Below, one piece after another: positions 56,402 through 64,000 of a stretch of DNA of 64,000 nt; position 1 is the first letter of the stretch; each line of letters begins with the position of its first letter. A program made the position numbers and the translations under genes. Source of the DNA: Costus lasius (Eukaryota > Streptophyta > Magnoliopsida > Zingiberales > Costaceae); the NCBI GenBank assembly GCA_027563935.2, contig JANVAS020000231.1, forward strand, positions 12,604,001 through 12,668,000, written 5' to 3'. Under the pieces are notes generated by a model, which had not been told where the DNA came from, did no database searches, and saw only the letters and a program-made list of their open reading frames with translations.

Positions 56402-56700
56402 CTCCAAAATGCAAAGAGTAGGGTCATAATTATTAGTCTGGAGTTGAATTTGGATAGCCTCAAGCTTACAATGAGTCTCCTTAAGCTTGGCTTCCTTCTC
56501 AGCCCGCATGTTCCGCGCCCAATGCTTGAGACCCTGCTTGACCATTGTGAGCTTGTGGTAAAGTCTGTAAAGCCCAGGTAGAGAAACCATTTGTTAAAGA
56601 AACGAAACCTAGGACCTCTGCGCGGCAAGTAATCCCCAAAAACAAGGAGTGCCGGGGAGTGGTCCGAAATGTTCGTGCTTTTTTAAAAATGTTTTTGGCA
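56402..56700 (-). mobile_element. LINE L2, 5' part (end of endonuclease and linker)
   Basis: On the minus strand it has the last endonuclease motif (ISDHSPALLVFGDYLP), then PRFRFFNKWFLYLGF, a frameshift, and a helical linker (LKHWARNMRAEKEAKLKE) ending ILERS. These residues continue at 29456 with YQDDIKNYWNEEE. The LINE is 5'-truncated at about 56700, where the intron of the HD-Zip III pseudogene begins. Confidence 0.85.
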
Positions 56701-56806
56701 CCCTCATACAAACACACATTTCCTTAAATTCCTAAACGTGTGCTCTCTTATAAAATTTAATGGAAGCAATGCATAATGAAAGATTTTTTACCTGATTTAC
56801 TTTCAG

Positions 56807-56942
56807 GTGTCGTGATAAGCTAATCGCCTTTAGGCCATCAATAGAAAGTTAAAAGCTTTTGATTGAAGAAAATGAGAGACTGTAGAAGCAGGTCACCCAC
56901 CTGGTTCATGAGAATGCAATCATGCGGCAACAACTACAGAAT
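56807..56942 (+). pseudogene. HD-Zip III pseudogene, leucine-zipper exon
   Basis: After an acceptor TTTACTTTCAG, the frame begins CRDK as in functional genes and runs through IEENERL, KQVTHLVHENA and MRQQLQN before a GT donor. Two stop codons interrupt it (before KLLIEEN, and after ENERL where Gln is expected), and the CRDK-to-zipper part is shortened. Confidence 0.85.
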
Positions 56943-57005
56943 GTAATTTTTTATTTTTTAAAAATATCTTTTCTTGCTTAAGCTTGTTTCTCTTTCCGTT
57001 CTAGG

Positions 57006-57014
57006 GTTATTCTT
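57006..57014. repeat. Candidate target duplication of LINE L3 (left)
   Basis: GTTATTCTT next to the T-rich end is repeated at 59215-59223. Confidence 0.55.
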
Positions 57015-59214
57015 TTTTTTTTTTTTGCCACAGGCAAGAAGTTAATTATATTATCCAAAAAAAATATAGTTACAAGGTAATGTACATCCACTCTCACTCT
57101 ATCCTTACTGGCAGAGGTTCCCCTGTAAAACCTAGCGCATGGACACTGCAATACAAGCTAAATCCCTCAAGTCATCCCAAAAAAACAAAACAGAACACCG
57201 AGGAAAAGAGTCACTACTCACACACCACATACGCGCACCAAAGTAACATACATACACAATAACTGCATGTCGAAACAAAGCGTGTATACAAAATGTTGCC
57301 TTGTCCATTAATCCATCGTGAGGAAATAGTTGCTGCCAAAGCACCGTGATCGCTGCTTGGCTGGATTTCCTACTTCGTACTTAGTTTGAGCGCCGGAACA
57401 GAGTATGCAATGGAAGGCCTTCCATCTGATGATCGCCTGCACCATATCCAAAATCTTAAAAGGGAAAATAAGTTGAGTAAAGAACATGCAGTTCAAGAAA
57501 ACAGCAAAGCGCCCCATAAGACATGAGATATCGGTAAGATGACTCCAGCCAAAACTCGAATGACAAAGATCAAGATAGAAATGTGGAGGGCTGCTCTGGC
57601 GATGACTCCCTTGATTACTCCACCCAAAGGCACTAGTCGATGCATCGGATTCGAGCTCCAATCGCACGAGAGCATACCTCAACATACTTCAAGGAAAATA
57701 AAAAGTCCATTCACTAAAAACAACGGGGCAAAATGAGCATAATCCATCCAAAAAGATCACCGAGCCTAGATATCAAACGAAATTCCAATCAAACATAAAC
57801 CCACTAAGAGAAAAGGACCAATAAAGCACCAGCCATCAAAAACTAGGATCACTCAACCACCACTTAGCAGTACTTCTCCCACATATGCATATATCGGATA
57901 CTCTGCGGGTCAATCTCATCCATCTGGGCCCTAGTGCGGATCTTCATATTAACATCCGAGACTAAATTCCTGAAAACCGTCTTAAGCTCCATTTCATGAG
58001 AACCAAAAATCTTGTTATTTCTATATCTCCAAATGTGGTAGGTAGCCCAGTAAGGAACAGTTTTTTAATGTAAATACGTCTTGCGTCCTCCTTCTTCCAG
58101 TTATTTAAGACGTAATGCAATATGCCATCCCAAGTATCCCCGTCATAATTAATACCGCATCCTTGTTTTATCCTCTTCTAAAAATCTGTGATAGCTTCAC
58201 ACCGAAAGAAAAGATGGTCATGAGTTTCAGGGGCTCATTTACAGAGCAAGCAAGTAGGATCCTGAGTCAGCCCGAAAGCATAAAGCCTAACTCTAGTACT
58301 CAGCCGTTTCAAACACAAAAGCCACATAAACAGTGAGTAACGTGGGATCCTCCCTGTAAACCACACCAAATCCCTCCAAGGGACTGTGCTTTCCTGGAAT
58401 TGCCCCTCATAAGCCGACTTTGTGGAAAATCGTCCATTCCTAGTTGGCTTCCAATATAAACAATCCTCGCTGATATTAGGGTTAATCTGGGTCTGTGGAA
58501 TAGCCTTGTAAATGTCCAAGAGTCTAAAGGATCTCGGTTGAGGAATGACCCAATTATTGTTTACAATGAAAGATTGCAGCCGAGCCCTTTCCATACGGGT
58601 TTTCGAATCGAACATCTTCCACCAAATCAAGTAAAATTTTTTATTCGAACCAAGGATCAAGCCAGAATCTTATAAACTCGCCATTGGCAATTTTGTACCC
58701 GACCATCTGTCTACACGAGTCCCGGGTAGCTATAATACTTCTAATGGGCCAAGCTGCCCTCTATGGCAATTTAACCATCCAGATGGAGTCCGTATGCAAA
58801 TAAATCTCGTTGACCCATTTGACCCATAGACAATTCTTATCTGTCGCAATGTTCCAGATATGCTTCATTAGCAGCGCAGTATTCAATTTACCAATGTCCT
58901 GCAACCCAAGTCCCCCTAAGTTAGTGGGCTTAGTAATAGTACCCCATGCCACCTTAGCAAGCCCTTTCTTGTTACCTGCCAACCAAAGAAAATTTTTCAG
59001 GATTGAATTAATCCTTAAAATAATCCCTTGGGGAAGTCTGAAGGCACTGCACCAGAAAATAATATTCCCATAACATATCGATTTGATCAACTCAACCCTC
59101 CCTATATAAGATAATTGCTTAGCCCTCCAAGCCGATAGATACCTGGCTATTTTCTCAATCAAGGGCATACAGTCAGTAGCCTTAATCGATATAGTCTCAT
59201 AACATATAGTCTGT
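57015..59214 (-). mobile_element. LINE L3, 5'-truncated, minus strand
   Basis: The 3' end shows a long T run and the hairpin TTGCC-ACA-GGCAA (57026-57038). The coding remnant at 58235-59168 is the RT thumb and zf-RVT part. The element ends at about 59190-59214, next to a candidate 9-bp duplication. It is of the same family as L2 but diverged, and it lies in an intron of the HD-Zip III pseudogene. Confidence 0.85.
58235..59195 (-). pseudogene. LINE L3 RT C-terminal and zf-RVT remnant
   Basis: From 59168 down: MPLIEKIARYLSAWRAKQLSY, then CYGNIIFWCSAFRLPQGI, VAWGTITKPTNLGGLGLQD and KHIWNIATDKNCLWVKW, parallel to L2. A frame break near 58680-58760 is followed by YWKPTRNGRFSTKSAYEG, GRIPRYSLFMWLL and DPTCLLCK of the zinc-binding C-terminus. 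The polymerase core is absent because of 5' truncation. Confidence 0.85.
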
Positions 59215-59594
59215 GTTATTCTTATGTGCTACCTATATGTTCTAGGTTATCAAAGATATGTTAGCCTCATAACATATAGTCCATGTTATTTGTTCTATTA
59301 AGTTTACTCTTAAAAGTCATGATGTTATTTTTTTTTAGGAAAGGTGTATTAGCTTAATTGTAAGTTGGTTTGATCCGTTTCTGTAGATTTTAGTAGCTAC
59401 TGACACAAGCTGAGAATCTGTTGTGACTGCCCCTCATAACCCTTAAGGGATGTCAACAATCCTGTTGGGTATTAACTTTCTTGTTTCTAGTTTTGTCCTT
59501 ATTTTATAGTAAGTATTCTTAACAAGTATTGCTTATATTAGATGTTTAACTAACTGTTCTGAACATTTTTGCTTTTAATACTTTCCTTCTGTAG
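59215..59594 (+). other. HD-Zip III pseudogene intron
   Basis: This is intron sequence between LINE L3 and the START exon. The words CTCATAACATATAGTC occur twice, at about 59196-59211 and 59266-59281. It ends in the acceptor CTTCTGTAG. Confidence 0.6.
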
Positions 59595-59679
59595 ACTCCT
59601 ATCTATTGCTGATGCCTTGGTAGGGTTCCTTTCAAAAGCTACAGGGACTGTTGATTGGGTCCCAATGCCTGGGGTGAAG
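59595..59679 (+). pseudogene. HD-Zip III pseudogene, START exon with first half of the miR165/166 site
   Basis: It encodes LLSIAD, then GFLSKATGTVDWVPMPGVK, and ends at a GT donor directly after CCTGGGGTGAAG. In functional genes the miR165/166 site spans this junction. One A-to-G change is present in the site half. Confidence 0.88.
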
Positions 59680-59798
59680 GTAGCCTCCATTGTGGCTAAA
59701 TATTGATATCAATCTTAGCATTGCAAATATTTTGCTAGAAATACCATGTCTTGTACATGAGATGAATGACATGTATTCCTGGTCCTTTTTGTGATCAG

Positions 59799-59894
59799 CC
59801 TGGTCCAGATTCAGTTGGGATTGTTTCTATTTTGCATAGTTCACAAGAGGTGGCAGCAAGAGCCTGTGGCCTAGTGAATTTAGAAACAACAAAG
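59799..59894 (+). pseudogene. HD-Zip III pseudogene, START exon with second half of the miR165/166 site
   Basis: After an acceptor TGATCAG it reads CCTGGTCCAGATTC, encoding PGPDSVGIVSI, then VAARACGLVNLETTK. One change separates the miRNA half-site from the usual CCTGGTCCGGA. Confidence 0.88.
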
Positions 59895-60163
59895 TTAACA
59901 TTACTTGCGTATTGTGTTTAGATTGATTAGAACCTCATTCTTTGTGTGCAACATGTTGAAGTCAATAATTGCCAAGCTCATATTTTGTTTTCTTCCAGAA
60001 GTCTCAATTGTTCTCTGATAGTTTATTTCAATTCTCCATAAACTTCACATAGAGAAATTGAGAAATAATTTAAGCTGCAAACAAAATTCGAAACCACTTG
60101 TCCAACATGAACTTTTAGTTCAAGCATCTCTCATTCTGTGTGCTTATAATTCACAAATTGCAG

Positions 60164-60237
60164 AGCTTCTCAAAGACAAATCCTTTAATGCATTTCCAGC
60201 TAGAAATGGTGGCCTGATTGAACTTGTGTACATGCAG
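60164..60237 (+). pseudogene. HD-Zip III pseudogene, START exon (shortened)
   Basis: Between an acceptor ATTGCAG and a GT donor it encodes LLKDKS and, after an internal loss of the usual WFRDCR region, NGGLIELVYMQ. Confidence 0.8.
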
Positions 60238-60264
60238 GTTATGATTTGAAGTAAAACACGTTCA

Positions 60265-60640
60265 TTTAAATAAATCAACTTTTTGAGTGGGTGTACGGTT
60301 CTAAGGGAAGGAACCACCTATTCCGACCGGGGAGAACAGGCCATTCTACAGGGTGATTCTGAAATTGCGGAGGCTTGGTCCGATCAAGCTGCTGAGTATT
60401 GGAAACAAGCTATAGCGCTTAGTCCAGGTAATTATATTGAAGCACATAATTGGTTAAAGATCACGAGGCGTTTCGAGTAAAACCACTCTCTTTTTTAATT
60501 CATTAAAATTAGTTGTTGGATTCATCAATCAAATAAAATAGACCGTTCCCATGAAAAGATCCAATCAAGAATTTCATTATATCCCTTCCTTCTAAAATCA
60601 TTGTATGGTATCTCATAAGGATAAACCTCTTCTTTTCTGT
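60265..60640 (+). other. ycf3: Nuclear plastid DNA: 3' end of ycf3 (intron 2 end and last exon)
   Basis: The stretch holds the end of a group II intron (GTACGGTTCTAAGGGAAGG, then ACCTATTCCGACC and AGAACAG) and the last coding exon of plastid ycf3, the photosystem I assembly TPR protein. Residues [22 protein letters not shown] and [10 protein letters not shown] are recognisable up to the stop at 60478-60480, followed by plastid 3' flank. It is not a functional gene here: only the C-terminal exon is present, in an intron of the HD-Zip III pseudogene. Borders are approximate. Confidence 0.85.
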
Positions 60641-60681
60641 AATGTATTTAACATTTTAATTTTGTGTTTTGGGTTCCGATG

Positions 60682-60773
60682 TATGCTCCAACCACCTTAG
60701 CTCCTGCACGTGACCTTTGGACCCTATGATACACTAAAAGCTTGGAAGATAGCAGTCTTGTGGTATGTTCCGC
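60682..60773 (+). pseudogene. HD-Zip III pseudogene, START exon
   Basis: It encodes YAPTTLAPARDLWTL, a TGA stop where Arg is expected, then YTKSLEDSSLVVC. The 5' acceptor is not clear. Confidence 0.8.
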
Positions 60774-60851
60774 TGTAGTTATGAAGGTTTATTATGAGTC
60801 TACAAATGGATATTTTAATTAGCATCTTTCTTATAATATTCTAACTTTTAG

Positions 60852-60995
60852 ATCAATGAGAAATCTTTGAGTGGTTATGGAAGTGGTTCTAATGCTACTG
60901 ATGCTCATCAATTTGTGAGAGCTGAGATGCTTCCAAGTGGTTACTTAATTTGGCCATGTGAGGGCGGGGGCTCAATTGTCCATATTGATCTTGCG
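60852..60995 (+). pseudogene. HD-Zip III pseudogene, START exon
   Basis: Between AG and GT borders it encodes EKSLSGYGSGSN, then FVRAEMLPSGYLIWPCEGGG and SIVHIDLA. A conserved Arg is Trp, and the IVDH segment is shortened. Confidence 0.85.
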
Positions 60996-61087
60996 GTATG
61001 TTTCTATATTATTAGCTATTTAGATTTGGATCATTAGATAGCACTACAAAATGGTACCTGACTTGCATTGTTTGTGATTATCATCAG

Positions 61088-61160
61088 ACACAGTGTTCAT
61101 GAAGTGCTGAGATCTCTCTACAAGTCATCCAAAGTTGTGGCTCAGAAACTGACAATTGCG
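61088..61160 (+). pseudogene. HD-Zip III pseudogene, START exon (last recognisable)
   Basis: After the acceptor TCATCAG it encodes SVHEVLRSLYKSSKVVAQKLTIA and ends at a GT donor. Later exons are not recognisable in the window. Confidence 0.82.
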
Positions 61161-61753
61161 GTAGGTTTTATGAATTTTACATTTTGAATTCTATTGGTCG
61201 TTTACTGGAGTTGGCTTCATACTCAAAAAAAGTCCGCCGGGCCCTGCAGAAAATTTTTATCCACATATACCGGCACCTCAGAAAACATTGGAGATTCTCA
61301 TGAGCTCTAACTATTGCTAATTACAACTTGGCAACAGTACACAATATGCCTAATATGTGTTCTTTTTTAGTGTGTTCTAATATACATATAGAATATATTA
61401 TGAATGACTATACATATTGCTTGGATGAAATACTGGTGATAGCCTGATGGGTGTTTCGATTATCTGTTATCTTAAAATATATCGCTTATGTAAACTATAA
61501 TATATATTTTTTAAGTATGCCAAGATATTGATATAGCTATTGTTAGTGTCGGCATAAATTTATACTAAATGCTTTTGTAGATATCATGATCATTTCTCCT
61601 AATATTTATCTAATGGCTTATTAAGAAAATTAAATAGTGTGGTATCTCGGCTTTTATCTCATGCCTGCTGTGGAAGAATTAGGTTAGGAAATGCCTGTTG
61701 CATTGGTTGTCTCGATTTACAATCTTTAAAGAGTAATGCAAAAGTAGGCTCAG
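61161..61753 (+). other. HD-Zip III pseudogene intron or flank
   Basis: This is AT-rich sequence up to LINE L4. I see no exon or element end in it. Confidence 0.5.
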
Positions 61754-61764
61754 ATAACAAGATT
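61754..61764. repeat. Target duplication of LINE L4 (left)
   Basis: ATAACAAGATT is repeated with one mismatch (ATAACAAGTTT) at 62675-62685. Confidence 0.75.
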
Positions 61765-62674
61765 TTTTTTTTTTTTTTTGCCAAAGGCAAGAATGAGATT
61801 TTATATAAATCGTAAAAAGTATATTACAAGATATATACAATCACTATCACCCATCCTTCATCCCCAGGATCCAAAAAATTTCGACAGAGTTTCCCCTGTA
61901 CATAGAGTCGCATGGATCCTGCTACAGACACTAAAAACATATACAATCACATACTCACATAATACCAAAACAAAACCACATACAACATCAGCTTCCAAAC
62001 AACATATTACAACTTGCAAAATAAAAACTGCAAGCAATATGCCTCTTGCTCCCCATGAATCCGGTGGATGGCCATTTGAGAGAGCTCAATGAAACAGTGT
62101 GCCGCCAACCTGCCCAACAGTCATATCCTCATGAGTAAATGCAACTAGTCCAATGTGCCAACAAACTATAAGATAAAGAAGACCCGGATCGCCAAGCAAA
62201 AGAAAGAGCAAGAAACAGAAAAAAACAATGCAAATCCAGCTCAAAGGTGTATGCAATATGCATGTCAAACCAAGTTCTCCCATATCTGCATATAGGTAAT
62301 AATATTTTGCTCAAGCACGGGGGAGTTTGCTCAAGCACGGGGGAGTGGAGGAGATGGCTCATCACTTTTGTCTTTACATCGGAAACCAAGATATTATAGA
62401 ATCCCATAAGGCCTACATCATGAGAGCCGAAGATCATAGCATTCCTATACCTCCATATATAATAAACCGCCCCTGTGAAAAAGAGCTTTCGAATGTAGTT
62501 TTTTTCGAATGTAGTTTTTTGTGGCATCCCCAGTCTTCCACTGAAGTAGAAGCTGTCTTTCCATACCCTCCCAAGTGTTCTCAGCATTAATAATTCCACA
62601 ACCCCTCTTGATCCGACCCCAAAATTCTGCTAAGGCCGAACATTGAAAAAATAAGTGGTTTTGGGTTTCCTCAT
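61762..62674 (-). mobile_element. LINE L4, 5'-truncated, minus strand
   Basis: A T run and the hairpin TTGCC-AAA-GGCAA (61778-61790) mark the 3' end. The 3' UTR text (CGACAGAGTTTCCCCTGTA) is close to L2. Near 62580-62674 the minus strand encodes zf-RVT residues (ETQNHLFFQCSALAEFW). Two short tandem duplications are present: a perfect 20-base one at 62307-62346 and one around a GAATGTAGTTTTTT unit near 62495-62525. Confidence 0.85.
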
Positions 62675-62685
62675 ATAACAAGTTT

Positions 62686-64000
62686 GATTGGCCAATATGC
62701 TTCTGTGAATGATTAATTTTTAGGAATGAGATATTTAATTAGATTAAGTAGGAAAATCACAGTAAATTAAGAAACAAATATTGGGAGGTGTGAAAAGAGG
62801 TGTACGATGATGCTGATGCTAAAAATATCAAGCAATTGTTAAAACTGTGTTCAAACAAGTATAAATGGTTTTTTCTCTTGGAAAATTAATTTGGATCACA
62901 TTCACCAGAATCATGGTTTGAGGTAAACGTGATATTTGAGTGTAGCATGGTCTGGGTTATTGTAAGTAGCTACTTTGCGAATGTAATGTGAACAATTCCT
63001 AATAATGTGTTTTGCATTACTGTCAAACTTATTAGTGAGGTTTATTCTTTTTGTTGTACAACTCTATTAACTTGCATTCTGTTGTGGTGTGTCAGGAATC
63101 TTTCCGATGTATTATGGGAAACAATTTCTAATCGCCTGTTTTATTCTCTCTATCAAGGTTTAGGCACCAAGAATCTGCAGTCTTTCTTCTCTATTGGAAC
63201 CGCTACTAACTTGGTTGTTGCTGCTGACGTCGGTGCTTGTACTATTGTTGTAACTCAGGCAAAGCTTTATTTTTTTTTGCATCACATGGCTAACACCTTT
63301 CTATGGATGTTAATTATTTGAAGGTTGACAAAATCAATGTTTCTTCTTCCAGCAACGTGATACAACATCCGCCAGAATGCAAACTAGTGCCTTTGGCAAG
63401 TCCAAGGGATTATGGGAACTGTGAGAAGGATATTGGAGTGAAGCATATGATGGACTTGAAATCTCTTTACTTTTGACTACAAATCCTGCAATTCAGGTTA
63501 TTTTTTGTGCCAAAATTATGCTTATATTGCTTTAATAAATTGCCACACGTATTAGATTTTGAATAGAGCTTGTCTATGAAATTAATAAGTAGGTTATGTT
63601 GAATTCATTTATCCTATGAGAACCAGGTCAATAAATATTTAATGAACGAGGTCCTACTTCTTGATCTATGAGCCATTGAGTAGATTTTTGTTGCAAATTA
63701 GAAACATATCTCTCTTGTAACATGTAAGAGATCCCACAACGGACATAGGGATGACACTGACATAAGGCCTGGAAGTTGGTACTTTAGACATTGAAAAGCA
63801 GGAAGACAGTAGAATTTACAAATACCTAAATAGCTTTAATCTATCACGACAAAATTACCAATAAATTGAATATCGAGGTTAGTTATTGTAATCTGTAGGA
63901 GTACAGAAGGTTCATTAGTGTAGATCATTTATAAAAATTTTTATTTTAGTTGTTTGATCAAATTTTTATTTATTTATGTTCTTCCCTCTATCAATTACAA
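62686..64000. other. Unassigned right flank
   Basis: This 1.3-kb AT-rich stretch follows LINE L4. A plus-strand open frame at 63007-63321 and acceptor-like CTTCTTCCAG near 63350 with a following open segment suggest exon-like pieces, but I recognise no protein family. HD-Zip III downstream exons were looked for and not found. Confidence 0.35.

Larger units (their letters stand above)
56701..61160 (+). pseudogene. HD-Zip III (REVOLUTA-like) pseudogene, zipper and START region
   Basis: Seven short segments with intron-like gaps encode, in the correct order, the leucine zipper and START domain of a class III HD-Zip transcription factor: 56807-56942, 59595-59679, 59799-59894, 60164-60237, 60682-60773, 60852-60995 and 61088-61160. 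Exon borders fall where these genes normally have introns, so this is a decayed gene and not a processed copy. Stops in the zipper and START exons and internal losses show it is dead. Introns carry LINE L3 and a plastid fragment. A segment with SLSGYGSGSN before FVRAEMLPSGYL points to the REV-like branch. The homeodomain exons and MEKHLA domain are not seen. Confidence 0.85.

Noticed and set aside
60283..60480. A 65-codon gene
   Set aside because: It is the last exon and intron end of plastid ycf3 transferred to the nucleus, without the first two exons.

Overview
This window is plant nuclear DNA made almost entirely of transposable elements nested inside one another. Evidence for a plant: Ty1/copia elements primed by initiator tRNA-Met, Athila/Tat-type Ty3/gypsy elements primed by tRNA-Asp, L1-type LINEs, a BED-finger/DUF659 hAT transposon, a plastid ycf3 fragment, and the wreck of a class III HD-Zip (REVOLUTA-like) gene. 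The species cannot be named. No intact cellular gene is visible.

Left part (1-24167). A decayed copia element on the minus strand (element C) enters from beyond the left edge; its right-hand LTR is 21943-24167. Two younger copia elements of one related family sit in it. Element A (647-10899, minus, TSD GTACC) landed in C's protease region and was itself hit by an LTR that remains as a solo LTR (4186-5863, TSD ATAAT). Element B (11726-20711, plus, TSD GCGTC) landed in C's leader and keeps an uninterrupted 1295-codon gag-protease-integrase-RT-RNase H frame. In A and B the LTR pairs differ at only about seven sites by eye, so both are recent. Both appear to start translation at an ATG inside the LTR that is spliced, across an intron holding the primer binding site, to the polyprotein.

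Centre (24168-56700). The 3' end of a plus-strand LINE (L1), an unassigned AT-rich stretch, then a minus-strand LINE (L2) split by a 26.9-kb gypsy complex. Element D (29457-56396, TSD CTCCT) encodes gag, protease and an extra ORF but no reverse transcriptase or integrase. The related element E (32246-45249, TSD CATTG), with decayed gag-pol plus the same kind of extra ORF, is inserted in D's gag. A hAT transposon (51780-55270, TSD GGAGAAAT) is inserted in D's right LTR. D and E share an RNA-like double hairpin just after the main frame and arrays of paired CG-containing palindromes.

Right part (56700-64000). Decayed exons of an HD-Zip III gene (leucine zipper and START domain, with the split miR165/166 site still recognisable) are separated by introns carrying LINE L3 (57015-59214), a plastid ycf3 insertion and LINE L4 (61762-62674). 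The last 1.3 kb is unassigned.

Relative order from nesting: the HD-Zip III locus and LINEs came first, then D inside L2, then E and hAT inside D; separately C, then A and B inside C, then the solo LTR inside A. All coordinates and motifs come from reading the sequence; family names come from recognised motifs, not from database searches.
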